From the NCBI RefSeq assembly GCF_002940685.1, contig NZ_PNFP01000011.1:62001-126000 (forward strand): DNA of 64,000 nt, in the 5' to 3' direction. The notes below the pieces were generated by a model. That model was not told the DNA's origin and made no database searches. It saw only the letters and a list, made by a program, of their open reading frames with translations. This DNA is from Ensifer adhaerens. Lineage in GTDB: Bacteria; Pseudomonadota; Alphaproteobacteria; Rhizobiales; Rhizobiaceae. Positions 54,034 to 62,177 of the stretch are shown here, piece after piece; position 1 is the first letter of the stretch; each line of letters opens with the position of its first letter. The translations under genes and the position numbers were made by a program.

Positions 54034-54875
54034 CCGTTCACGCTCCGCCGTTCGGCGACGAAGACATCCTGGTAGTGACCGGCACTTTGGCCTCGCCAGT
54101 GACCGAGCGATTTCAGAACCGTCGCGAAACCGGCTCGCTCCAATGCCCTGTCGAGGAAGCCGTCGTCGAAGCCGACGGCTGCAAGCGGCGGCAGGCCGGG
54201 CACGAACCAGCAGGGACCGTCGCCGCTGCGGTTAAACGCTAGACGAGGATCCCGCCGGCCGTGTTCGTCCTTGGCGGCGATGCTGTCGACCACGAAGGCG
54301 GTGACGAAGAGCCGTCCGCCGGGCTTCAGCATCCGGTTGACCTCGCTGAAATAGACGAGCACCTCGTCCGGCGGCAGATGGGTGACGATCGACGTCATGA
54401 TCGCGAAGTCGAACTGGCGATCCGGGTAAGGCAGCTTCAGCGCCTTGCCGTTGATCCTGCCCGTGGGATTGTAGAGTTCGTTGGCGATGTCCACATGCTG
54501 GAAGGTGAAGTTCGGATAGACCGGCGTGATGGATTGGCGACACCAGGCGACGCCGCCTTCCACCGGATCGATGCCGACATAGCGGCCTTGATCGCTATCG
54601 AGATATTGGGTGAGCGGAACCGCCATGCGGCCGATACCGCTGCCGATATCGAGCACGCTGCTTGCCGGCTGCAAACCACCCATGCGGATGAAATGACCGA
54701 GGAATTCCGCGCCGACAGCCCGGTAATTGCCATCTCCGACGAAGACGCTGTCCTTGTCCGGCTGCGGCAGGAAACGATTGGCAAGCACCGTCTGAAGCAT
54801 GCCTTCGATACGGTCGTCGTTTGGTTGCCAGGCCGGTTGCAGGTTGTCTGCGTGGCGAAGTGCGGGCTGGTTCAT
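54030..54875 (-). CDS. wgeC: SAM-dependent methyltransferase WgeC (ExpE3-like)
   Basis: A 281-residue class I methyltransferase. The SAM-binding motif I is SVLDIGSGIGRMAVPL (73-88), followed by YVGIDPVE and KLPYPDRQFDFAIMTSIVTHL. It probably modifies a sugar, a lipid-linked intermediate or a non-sugar substituent of the polysaccharide. Both ends overlap their neighbours by four bases (wgeB upstream, wgeD downstream), showing tight coupling in the operon. The acceptor is unknown. Confidence 0.83.
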   Translation of the reverse strand: MNQPALRHADNLQPAWQPNDDRIEGMLQTVLANRFLPQPDKDSVFVGDGNYRAVGAEFLGHFIRMGGLQPASSVLDIGSGIGRMAVPLTQYLDSDQGRYVGIDPVEGGVAWCRQSITPVYPNFTFQHVDIANELYNPTGRINGKALKLPYPDRQFDFAIMTSIVTHLPPDEVLVYFSEVNRMLKPGGRLFVTAFVVDSIAAKDEHGRRDPRLAFNRSGDGPCWFVPGLPPLAAVGFDDGFLDRALERAGFATVLKSLGHWRGQSAGHYQDVFVAERRSVNG

Positions 54876-57127
54876 GCGGTGCTCCTGGCGGCAGGCTTGC
54901 GGGTGCTCGGCGCTGCCGCCTCTTCGGCGCCGAGGTAGGATGGCATCAGGGCTGCAATGTCCTGGTTCCAGCGCTCGGTGTGCAGCCAGGCATTGTACTG
55001 GCTGGCGACGCCGCGCGTGTAATCCTGGCTGCGGCTGATCGACCGCCGCTCGAGGTGATAAAGACAGGCCGCCGGCTCATAGATGACGTCGAAACCGGCC
55101 CGGCGGATCTTGAGGCAGAGATCGCTATCCTCGTAGTCGCCGATCACGAAGTCCTCGGCGTAACCACCGACGAGGTCCCAGACCTCCCGGCGCATCACCT
55201 GGCAGGCGCCTGTCACGCCGGGCACGCTGCGCCTTTCCTGCGCCGGCGCATAGGCGCCGGGCATGCCCTTGTAGAAATGGTGATTGAGCCAGATGTCCTG
55301 CTTGCTGCGGCCGAAGTATAGGCCTGCATGCTGCAGCGAGCCGTCCTCGAAAAGCAGCTTCGGCCCGATGGCGCCGATCGACTTGTCCTTGAGCACCGGC
55401 AGCGCGAGCTTTTCCAGCCAGCCTGCCCCGCAGGGGACGACATCCGAGTTGAGCATGACGATGACGGAACCGCGGGCATACCGTGCGCCGGCATTGCAGG
55501 CGCGGGCATAGCCGCCATTGCGGTTCATCACCACGAGTTTCATCGAGAGACCGTGAAGCAGATGGAAGCCGCCGAGCAGGTGCTCCGTCTCGTCGTGGAT
55601 CTCGGGGGAATCGAGCACGTAGATGATTTCGGCATTGGCCGCGACAAAGGGATCGGTCGCAAGCCCCGACAGCTGGAACCGCAGGAAGTCGAGCACGCGG
55701 TAGAGCGGAACGACGATCGAGACCAGGGGTGCTGCGATCATCGGGCCGAAGTCCTTGGTCTGGTCGACCCTGATCGTCTTGCCCAGCCTCTGCTCCACGT
55801 CCCGGAGCGCCGGCGCAAGGATCGTGCGGAACGCCTGATCGTTGGCGTGCTGCGGCGGGACGGCGCGCAGGATGCGATTGCGTTGCGTTGCCGGATCGAA
55901 GGGCTGCGGTTTCGGTACCAGCGGCTTGACCGCACCCGAAGCAAGCCGCATCTGGAAGCGCGGCTGGAGAAGCGGTCCAAGCGGGTCGCGCATCGGCAGC
56001 CAGCCGACAAAACCGGTTACGTCGGTCTTGGAGCCCTCTTCGGCGCCGCGGGCCCAGCCCGGAAATTCATACCAGTTGCCGTCGAGCGGCAGGGCCGTGC
56101 CGTCTTCCTGCAGATAGTCGATCCCGGCAAGCACGCCGCTTGCGTCCCGTGTCCAGCCACCGACGAGCAGGCCTTCCGACATCGCAAGCGCAAGATCGAT
56201 CTCGGCGCCGGGATGGAGCGGGGACTTGCCCGCCTGTTTTGCCGGCAGGGCGGAGCGAAGCTGCAGGTCGATCGCAAGGGCCGTGCCGCTTTCGGGTAGC
56301 TCGTTCAGGGACCGCACGACGAATTCGCGCAGACCCGGAGCTGCGCCATGCTCGGGCCACCATTGCTGGAGACTGGGATATCGGGCGCCGCGCGGCGACA
56401 GCTCGCGCACGGCAATCCCGCGTTTTCCCATGATGATGAGCGAGAGGGCCTGCGGCGCGCGCGGCGTCTCGAGAATGAAGTTGCAGCGGCGCTGGCCGCG
56501 CTCCGCACGGCCGGTTACGGCAAATTGCTGCGGCAGCGGCAGAACCGCCTCGGCGCTGAGGGCGTAGATCGCGCTGATTTCGCCGAGTTCGGCATTGACG
56601 GTCGTTTCCGCCAGATAGCGTCCGTGCGCGAGCCGGCAGGTGACGGTCGCCGGACGCTGCCCGAGGTTCAGGGCATGGATCACGTCATCGACAAGGCCGA
56701 TAAAGAACTCGTCGCGAGACAGACGAAACGCGCTTCGCCAAACCGTCAGCAGGTTGTTGAGAAACTTGAGGCGACCTTCGGGCTGAAGATCGGAAAGTTG
56801 GGCCGCGAGATCGAGAAAGGGGAGCCTGGCCGTCGGCTCCAGAACCACGGTCTGCAGCACTTCGCCGTCCGCGGCGATTTCGGCGAGCTCGCGCTCATTT
56901 CCGGGGCGCATCGCCCAGAAGATCCGTTGGCCGCCGCCCTGGCTGCGCGGAAGCGCCATGCTGACGAGCGGCACGAGCGACCGCGACGCGGCAAGCGCGT
57001 ATTTGGTCTTTGACGAGAGTTCGGACGGGGCGTCCCAGATCAGCACAGCAACGTCGAAGCCGAGCCTGAATGCCGCGGCGCTTGTGAAGTCGAGGCCGAA
57101 GCTCCTGATACGGTCGTCTGCCGTCAC
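54872..57127 (-). CDS. wgeB: GT2-family glycosyltransferase WgeB (ExpE2-like)
   Basis: A 751-residue protein. The C-terminal domain (about 445-720) is a full GT2 enzyme: PLVSIVVPLYRV, MNRNGGYARACNAGARYA, metal-binding MLNSDVVP, and the acidic box IGDYEDSDLCLKIRRAG. The N-terminal 440 residues are not catalytic and include a GGWTRD...GFVGWLP module like those of WgeE and WgeF. It starts at GTG (57127) with AGGAG seven bases upstream. It follows wgeA across a 65-base gap with a stable hairpin. It is a likely main polymerising transferase of EPS II, which is inference. Confidence 0.83.
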   Translation of the reverse strand: MTADDRIRSFGLDFTSAAAFRLGFDVAVLIWDAPSELSSKTKYALAASRSLVPLVSMALPRSQGGGQRIFWAMRPGNERELAEIAADGEVLQTVVLEPTARLPFLDLAAQLSDLQPEGRLKFLNNLLTVWRSAFRLSRDEFFIGLVDDVIHALNLGQRPATVTCRLAHGRYLAETTVNAELGEISAIYALSAEAVLPLPQQFAVTGRAERGQRRCNFILETPRAPQALSLIIMGKRGIAVRELSPRGARYPSLQQWWPEHGAAPGLREFVVRSLNELPESGTALAIDLQLRSALPAKQAGKSPLHPGAEIDLALAMSEGLLVGGWTRDASGVLAGIDYLQEDGTALPLDGNWYEFPGWARGAEEGSKTDVTGFVGWLPMRDPLGPLLQPRFQMRLASGAVKPLVPKPQPFDPATQRNRILRAVPPQHANDQAFRTILAPALRDVEQRLGKTIRVDQTKDFGPMIAAPLVSIVVPLYRVLDFLRFQLSGLATDPFVAANAEIIYVLDSPEIHDETEHLLGGFHLLHGLSMKLVVMNRNGGYARACNAGARYARGSVIVMLNSDVVPCGAGWLEKLALPVLKDKSIGAIGPKLLFEDGSLQHAGLYFGRSKQDIWLNHHFYKGMPGAYAPAQERRSVPGVTGACQVMRREVWDLVGGYAEDFVIGDYEDSDLCLKIRRAGFDVIYEPAACLYHLERRSISRSQDYTRGVASQYNAWLHTERWNQDIAALMPSYLGAEEAAAPSTRKPAARSTA

Positions 57128-57155
57128 GCGCTACTCCTGAAAGACAGAAGGGAGG

Positions 57156-57181
57156 GCGCCCCACGGGAGGAAGTGGGGCGC
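57156..57181 (-). promoter_or_regulatory. Intercistronic hairpin between wgeA and wgeB
   Basis: GCGCCCCAC (57156-57164) pairs perfectly with 57173-57181 around an 8-base loop, between the wgeA stop and the wgeB start. Downstream on the minus strand is a pyrimidine-rich CCCTCCCTTCTG. It could be a partial terminator or a 3' stabiliser giving more wgeA mRNA. Confidence 0.55.
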
Positions 57182-57192
57182 GCCAGTCAATC

Positions 57193-57852
57193 TCAATGGA
57201 TCGTGAAGTAGTGGTTCGGGTTCGCCTGGATATCGTCGGCGTCCGCATTGACGAGCGTCAGCGTATCGCCATGGCCGAAGTCGATGACCACATTGCCACC
57301 AACCTGGGTGACGCGCGATGCCAGATCTTCCGGCGACGAAATATCGAGGCCGTTGATGTCCTTCGAAATCTGCAGCAGGTCTTCGCCGGGCGTGAAGTCG
57401 AGGATGACGTCGTTGCCGCCACCACCGTCAAACACAAACACGTCGCTGCCCTGGCCGCCGGTCAGGATGTCGTCGCCCTGTCCGCCGTTGATGATGTCGT
57501 TACCGGCACCACCGAACAGGATGTCGCTGCCGCGGCCGCCCATCAGCAGGTCGCTGCCGTCGCCGCCAATGAGAATGTCGTTCCCGTTGTCGCCGTAGAG
57601 CAGGTCGTTGCCCTGGCCGCCGAGCAGTACATCGTTCCCGTTGTCGCCGTGGAGAACATCGTCACCCCAGCCGCCGAACAGGGTATCGCTTCCGTTACCG
57701 CCGAACAGCATGTCATCACCTTCGTCGCCGAAAATGGTGTCGTCGCCATTGCCTCCGTTCACGAAGTCATCGCCACCGCGGGCATGGATGAAGTCGTCGA
57801 AGCGTGAGCCAAAAAGGGCGTCATCATACGCGCCGCCTTCCAACGTGGCCAT
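57193..57852 (-). CDS. wgeA: Secreted RTX calcium-binding protein WgeA (ExpE1-like)
   Basis: A 219-residue protein made almost wholly of glycine-aspartate nonapeptide repeats (GGxGxDxxx, about fourteen in a row over residues 7-150), a calcium-binding beta-roll. A C-terminal type I secretion region (VNADADDIQANPNHYFTIH) follows. There is no N-terminal signal peptide. In S. meliloti the equivalent is exported by the WgdAB system and needed for galactoglucan export. Here the transporter genes lie directly upstream on the same strand. A candidate WggR site and a terminator of wgdB stand before it. Confidence 0.85.
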   Translation of the reverse strand: MATLEGGAYDDALFGSRFDDFIHARGGDDFVNGGNGDDTIFGDEGDDMLFGGNGSDTLFGGWGDDVLHGDNGNDVLLGGQGNDLLYGDNGNDILIGGDGSDLLMGGRGSDILFGGAGNDIINGGQGDDILTGGQGSDVFVFDGGGGNDVILDFTPGEDLLQISKDINGLDISSPEDLASRVTQVGGNVVIDFGHGDTLTLVNADADDIQANPNHYFTIH

Positions 57853-58090
57853 ATGCTACTCCTCTTAGTTGTTGCTTACGTCATCTTGGTTGTTGCTTGC
57901 GCTCATCCCCGGTCTCAAACCGGTGGCGAGCGCGGCGACATTGCACTGCAAAAAAACATATGGCAACAGCAAAAAAGAAATAAAATCAGATGCACTGTAT
58001 TATTATCTGCTACCTACGATGTATATCTTGTATCAATTTGATGATTATCCCCGAGATCTAAGGGGATATTGAATTTGGTATTACTTGGAA

Positions 58091-58113
58091 ATAAATTCAA
58101 AATTAGAAACAAA
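58091..58113. promoter_or_regulatory. Candidate WggR site upstream of wgeA
   Basis: Contains ATTCAAAATTAGAAA, matching the core TTCAAAATNNGAA found at 61499-61521 and 63428-63454. Its right arm is less symmetric. It lies about 240 bases before the wgeA start, in an AT-rich gap. Confidence 0.55.
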
Positions 58114-58115
58114 TT

Positions 58116-58140
58116 GCCGGCGAAATTGAATTTCGCCGGC
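58116..58140 (-). terminator. Rho-independent terminator after wgdB
   Basis: The perfect 11-bp stem GCCGGCGAAAT (58116-58126) pairs with 58130-58140 around TGA. On the minus strand it is followed by AATTTGTTTCTAATTTTG. It lies 25 bases after the wgdB stop and separates the wgd and wge transcripts. Confidence 0.82.
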
Positions 58141-58165
58141 GCGGATGGTCTTTAGGCCTTCTCGA

Positions 58166-59584
58166 TCAGTCTTCCCGGAAGGCCCGGTTCAGGCTCTCGG
58201 CGATTGGCGAAACCATGTAGTCGATCGCCGAACGCGGCTTGTGGACGATCAGCACTTCCGCCGGCATGCCGGGATAGAGGCGAATATCCGGGTTGGCGGT
58301 GAGCGACGCCGGCGCAATGCGGGCGCGCGCCACGTAGTAGGAGACGTTGGACTTGTCATCGACCGATTGATCGGCTGCGACGTAGCTGATCTCGCCGTCG
58401 AGCGGCAGGTGCGAGCGCTGGTTGTAGGCGGTCAGCCGGATCTGCGTCTTCGAGCCGATGCCGATGCTGTCGATGTCTCGGGTGCCGACGTGCATCTCGA
58501 CGAGAAGCGGCTCGTCCTCAGGGACGATGTCGAGCAATGGCTGGCCGGTAGAGACGGCGCTGCCCGGGGTCCGCAGCTGGATGTTGGTGACGATGCCGCT
58601 TTGCGGCGAACGGATTTCGAGGCGGCTCAAGACGTCCTTGGCTGCGACGAGCCGCTGTCCCACATCGGCAAGTTCGAGACGGGCCGTCGTGATTTCGCCG
58701 GCGATCTCCGACTGGAAATCATTCTCGATGCCGGTCAGCCCGAGTTCGGCTCCGGCTTCGGCCTTTTCGGCCTGGGCCTTGTTGCCGGCGAGCTCGCCGC
58801 GCGATGCAGCAAGCTCGCTGAGCTTGGCGTCGATCTCGATCAGTTTCGAGCGCTGGGCAAACTCCTTGGCCACCAGCGTTGCGATCGCGGTGCGTTGCTC
58901 GGTGATCAGTTCGATCTGGCGGTCGGTCGCCCTTATCTGTTCGGCGAGCGACTTGGCCTTCTCCGAAAACTCTTCGATGGTCTTGCGCTGAACCTCGAGG
59001 CGGCCGGCTTTCGCCTCGCGCCGTCGCTCGAAGAAGTTTGTCTCCGCTTTTACGGCGTCGTCGGCGGCAGCTTCCGACGTGCCCTTGAGCTCGTCGGGAA
59101 AAGCAATCTGCTCCGATTCCGTCTGCTCCGCCCTGAGGCGGGCAAGCTTTGCGATCAGGCCGAGGCGGCGGCTTTCCAGTGCCTGGAGGTCGGATCGGGC
59201 GCGGGTATCGGCAAGCTTGACCAGCGGCTGGCCGAGCGTGACCCGGTCGCCTTCCTGGACCAGGAGGCGGTCGAGGATGCCGCCTTCGAAGTGGCTCACG
59301 GTCTTGCGCTTCGAATCGACCACGACCGTACCGGTCGCGACCGAGGCACTGCTGAGTTCGGTCGAAAAGGCCCAGCCGAAAAAGCCGCCGAAGGCAACGA
59401 GGATCGTCGTCAGGCCCGCAAGGACCACGCCGCGCAGCGGCGCCGTGGCGCTGCCTTCGGCATCTGCGTCCAGCCCATGCAGCGGGTGGGGCCGCTCGGG
59501 GATTGCGGGCAAGTTCGCACGGTCGTCCTTTGCCACGAGCGAGCGCGCCTCGCGTGAGGCTGGCAAATTCTCCTTGTTCGTCAT
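58166..59584 (-). CDS. wgdB: Type I secretion membrane-fusion protein WgdB (HlyD/PrsE family, ExpD2-like)
   Basis: A 472-residue HlyD-family protein with an N-terminal cytoplasmic tail and one membrane helix (about 50-72). A biotinyl-lipoyl-like strand (VVVDSKRKTVSHFEGGILDR), a long coiled-coil hairpin (about 130-310) and the C-terminal beta domain ending DYMVSPIAESLNRAFRED follow. It links the WgdA ATPase to an outer-membrane TolC-type channel. Its start overlaps wgdA by four bases. It probably secretes WgeA, encoded next downstream. Confidence 0.9.
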   Translation of the reverse strand: MTNKENLPASREARSLVAKDDRANLPAIPERPHPLHGLDADAEGSATAPLRGVVLAGLTTILVAFGGFFGWAFSTELSSASVATGTVVVDSKRKTVSHFEGGILDRLLVQEGDRVTLGQPLVKLADTRARSDLQALESRRLGLIAKLARLRAEQTESEQIAFPDELKGTSEAAADDAVKAETNFFERRREAKAGRLEVQRKTIEEFSEKAKSLAEQIRATDRQIELITEQRTAIATLVAKEFAQRSKLIEIDAKLSELAASRGELAGNKAQAEKAEAGAELGLTGIENDFQSEIAGEITTARLELADVGQRLVAAKDVLSRLEIRSPQSGIVTNIQLRTPGSAVSTGQPLLDIVPEDEPLLVEMHVGTRDIDSIGIGSKTQIRLTAYNQRSHLPLDGEISYVAADQSVDDKSNVSYYVARARIAPASLTANPDIRLYPGMPAEVLIVHKPRSAIDYMVSPIAESLNRAFRED

Positions 59585-61326
59585 GCGGATACGCCTTCCC
59601 GTCTCGGTTCGCCGGGTGTCATGGAAGCAACCACGTCGGTGCGCGGGCCAAACTGGGTGATGCGCCCGTTCTCGAGAACGAGCAGCTTGTCGGCGGCCTG
59701 CATGATTGTCGGCCGGTGGGCGATCATGATGACGATCGCGCCGTCATTGCGCGCCCGTTCGATGGCGCGGATCAATGCGCGCTCGCCGATCGCATCGAGG
59801 TTGGCGTTCGGCTCGTCGAGAACGATCAGGCGAGGGCGATCGTAGAGGCAACGGGCAAGGGCTATGCGCTGGCGCTGTCCCCCCGAAAGCGTCAGGTGGC
59901 CGTCGCCGACCGGGGTGTCGTAGCCGAGCGGCAGGCGCCCGATCATGTCGTGCACATCGGCAAGGCGGGCGGCTTCGAGCACCTTGTGCGGCTCGCCTTC
60001 CTCCATGCGCGAGATGTTGTCACGGATGGTTCCTTCGAGGAGCGAGACGGACTGCGGCAGATAGCCGGTCATGTGGCCGAAGGATGAGCGTTCCCAAAGA
60101 TAGACATTGTTGCCGTCGAGGAAGACGCCGCCGGTGGTCGGCTTCTGGATCCCGACGAGGAGCCGCGCAAGGGTCGACTTGCCGGCCGCCGAGGGGCCGA
60201 CGATGCCGAGCACTTCGCCCGGAGAGAGCGAGAAGGAGATGCCCTTGATGATCGGTACGTCGAGGCCAGGGGCCGCGTAGACCAGCTTATCCACAACAAG
60301 ATCGCCCTGGGTGCGCGGCTGCGGCATCGTCTGGCGAACGGCCAGATCTTCCTTCAGGGCCGCCTCGATTCGGCGCCAGCTGGCGATGGCGAGCACCCAT
60401 TGGCGCCAGTTCTCGATCATCGAATCAAACGGGGCAAGCAGGCGGCCGACAAGAATGGTCGTCGCCATCATCGCTCCGGGCGAAATCTCCTGTTTCATCA
60501 CGAGGATAGAGCCCGTTGCCAGCGCTGCGGCCTGGATCATGAACCGCAGCGAACGGGTGATGGAGGCCATGGCCTTGCTGCGGCTGCCGCTGGTTTCCAA
60601 AGCGTCGAGCGCATGCAGTTGTGCGGCGCGCCAGCGGCGGGCGAGTGCCGGCAGCATGCCCATCGCTTCGATCGCTTCGGCATGGCGCAAGCTCGCACCA
60701 ATTTTCGAGACGGCCTCGATATTGGCTTGATTGGCCTCTTTCATCAGTCGGCGAGTCAGCAAGTCAGTCAGCAATCCACAGCATACAAGCAAGGCAATGG
60801 AAATGGCGCCAAGAAGGCCGAACATCGGGTGCAACGCAAAGAGCACCCCGAGAAAGATCGGCGACCAGGCGGCGTCAAGCGGTGCGCTGACAGCGGAGGT
60901 CGTAAGGAAGCTGCGCAGTTCGGCCAGGTCCCGCAGCGACTGGGTCGCCCGGGTCAGCCCTTGACCGGCGGCCGCCTCCACGGCGGCGGTCAGCACCGGC
61001 AAGTTCAGCCAGCGCACGACCGCACTGCCCATCGCCTGGAATGTCAGCGCCCTGATATATTCGAGCACGCCGTAGATCACGAGCGCGCCGATGACCAGAA
61101 TCGTCAGCATGGTCAGCGTGTCCATGCTCTGGCTGTTCAACACGCGGTCATGAACTTGCATCATGTAGAGTGGTGTCGAGAGCTGCAGGATACCGATGCA
61201 AGCACTCAGCACGGCTGCATAAATAAGTGCCAAAACGAACACGCGGCGTGCTTTCAAAATAAGCAGCCGTGGATCGTTTGCTCCATTTTGCGCCGTCTTT
61301 GGCCCAATTTGGTTCTTGCTAATCAT
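59581..61326 (-). CDS. wgdA: Type I secretion ABC transporter WgdA (PrsD family, ExpD1-like)
   Basis: A 581-residue exporter with an N-terminal six-helix membrane domain (to about 330) and a C-terminal ATPase: Walker A GPSAAGKST, signature LSGGQRQRIALARCL, Walker B LIVLDEPNANLD and the H-loop region MIAHRP. It lacks a C39 peptidase domain, as expected for RTX-type cargo. The ATG at 61326 follows GAGGCAAT. It heads the wgdAB transcript, divergent from wggR, with the candidate WggR site in between. Confidence 0.92.
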   Translation of the reverse strand: MISKNQIGPKTAQNGANDPRLLILKARRVFVLALIYAAVLSACIGILQLSTPLYMMQVHDRVLNSQSMDTLTMLTILVIGALVIYGVLEYIRALTFQAMGSAVVRWLNLPVLTAAVEAAAGQGLTRATQSLRDLAELRSFLTTSAVSAPLDAAWSPIFLGVLFALHPMFGLLGAISIALLVCCGLLTDLLTRRLMKEANQANIEAVSKIGASLRHAEAIEAMGMLPALARRWRAAQLHALDALETSGSRSKAMASITRSLRFMIQAAALATGSILVMKQEISPGAMMATTILVGRLLAPFDSMIENWRQWVLAIASWRRIEAALKEDLAVRQTMPQPRTQGDLVVDKLVYAAPGLDVPIIKGISFSLSPGEVLGIVGPSAAGKSTLARLLVGIQKPTTGGVFLDGNNVYLWERSSFGHMTGYLPQSVSLLEGTIRDNISRMEEGEPHKVLEAARLADVHDMIGRLPLGYDTPVGDGHLTLSGGQRQRIALARCLYDRPRLIVLDEPNANLDAIGERALIRAIERARNDGAIVIMIAHRPTIMQAADKLLVLENGRITQFGPRTDVVASMTPGEPRREGVSA

Positions 61327-61498
61327 ATTGCCTCGTTTGCTGTCACGCGTGGCGATTTTCTGGATAAGTTCGTTGGGGTCTTGAGGAAGCTATTTTGTTT
61401 GTTATCACTTAAATCACAGTGTTGCCGTGATAAGTGTGACACAATAATGGTGGAATGCTCAAGATAGTCGTATTCGGGGGGAGTAAAGGGGGCCAGAA

Positions 61499-61521
61499 AT
61501 TGCTTCAAAATTTGAAGTAAT
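61499..61521. promoter_or_regulatory. Candidate WggR site between wgdA and wggR
   Basis: The left arm ATTGCTTCAAA and the right arm TTTGAAGTAAT flank a central A; 10 of 11 positions pair. It lies 173 bases before wgdA and 38 before wggR, so one site could control secretion genes and the regulator itself. Similar sites are at 63428-63454 and 58091-58113. Confidence 0.72.
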
Positions 61522-61558
61522 TTTTGAATATCGTAGTAATGCTCAGTTGGAGAGAGGG

Positions 61559-62131
61559 ATGAATCAAAGGATTCTCTATCCGTTCGCAGATTTTGGCGGC
61601 GCTGTTGCCATCCGCCCCGGGGATGACGCAGTTGGAAGTGCCCCTGAACATGACAATATTGACCAGGAGAGCGAAGCGTCCGTGGTCACCTATTTCGAGT
61701 TGGCGCGGATGATGGAACGGGCCAGCAGACGCTTTACCGGCCTGTTGCGCGCCGAGCTGACGAAGCTTGGTGTGGATGACATCGGCCCGGCCCAGGCGAT
61801 GGTTCTTCTGGCGATCGGCGATGCCGAGGTGTCGGTGGCGGAGCTTTTGGACCGTGGCCACTATGTCGGCTCCAATGTTTCCTACTACCTGAAGCAGTTG
61901 GGCGACGGGGAGTACATCGACCGGGCCGCGTCCCAGCGCGACCGGCGTTCGGCGCGCATCAAGCTTTCGGAGAAGGGCAAGCAGCTCTGCGATGCCTTGC
62001 GCAAGGCGGCCGGCGCCTATGAGCGTGTCCTCAGCCACGGCGAGCAGGACCGGCGCAATCTCGAAACCGCATTTCAAACGCTGCACCGGCTCGAGCTGGT
62101 TTGGGGGAATGCAACGCGCTACGGCATCTGA
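61559..62131 (+). CDS. wggR: MarR-type transcriptional activator WggR (ExpG-like)
   Basis: A 190-residue winged-helix protein of the MarR fold. The recognition region VAELLDRGHYVGSNVSYYLKQ (about residues 95-115, quoted here only as VSYYLKQLGDGEYI) is followed by wing DRRSARIKLSEKGKQL. The N-terminal 45 residues are an extension. In S. meliloti WggR activates the galactoglucan genes. The ATG at 61559 follows GGAGAGAGGG; a TTG at 61547 is an alternative. It is divergent from wgdA and followed by wgcA on the same strand. A candidate binding site overlaps its promoter. Confidence 0.88.
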   Translation: MNQRILYPFADFGGAVAIRPGDDAVGSAPEHDNIDQESEASVVTYFELARMMERASRRFTGLLRAELTKLGVDDIGPAQAMVLLAIGDAEVSVAELLDRGHYVGSNVSYYLKQLGDGEYIDRAASQRDRRSARIKLSEKGKQLCDALRKAAGAYERVLSHGEQDRRNLETAFQTLHRLELVWGNATRYGI

Positions 62132-62177
62132 GATGCTCGCGCACAGGCTGTCCTTTCAACGGCTATAGGCAGGGAAT

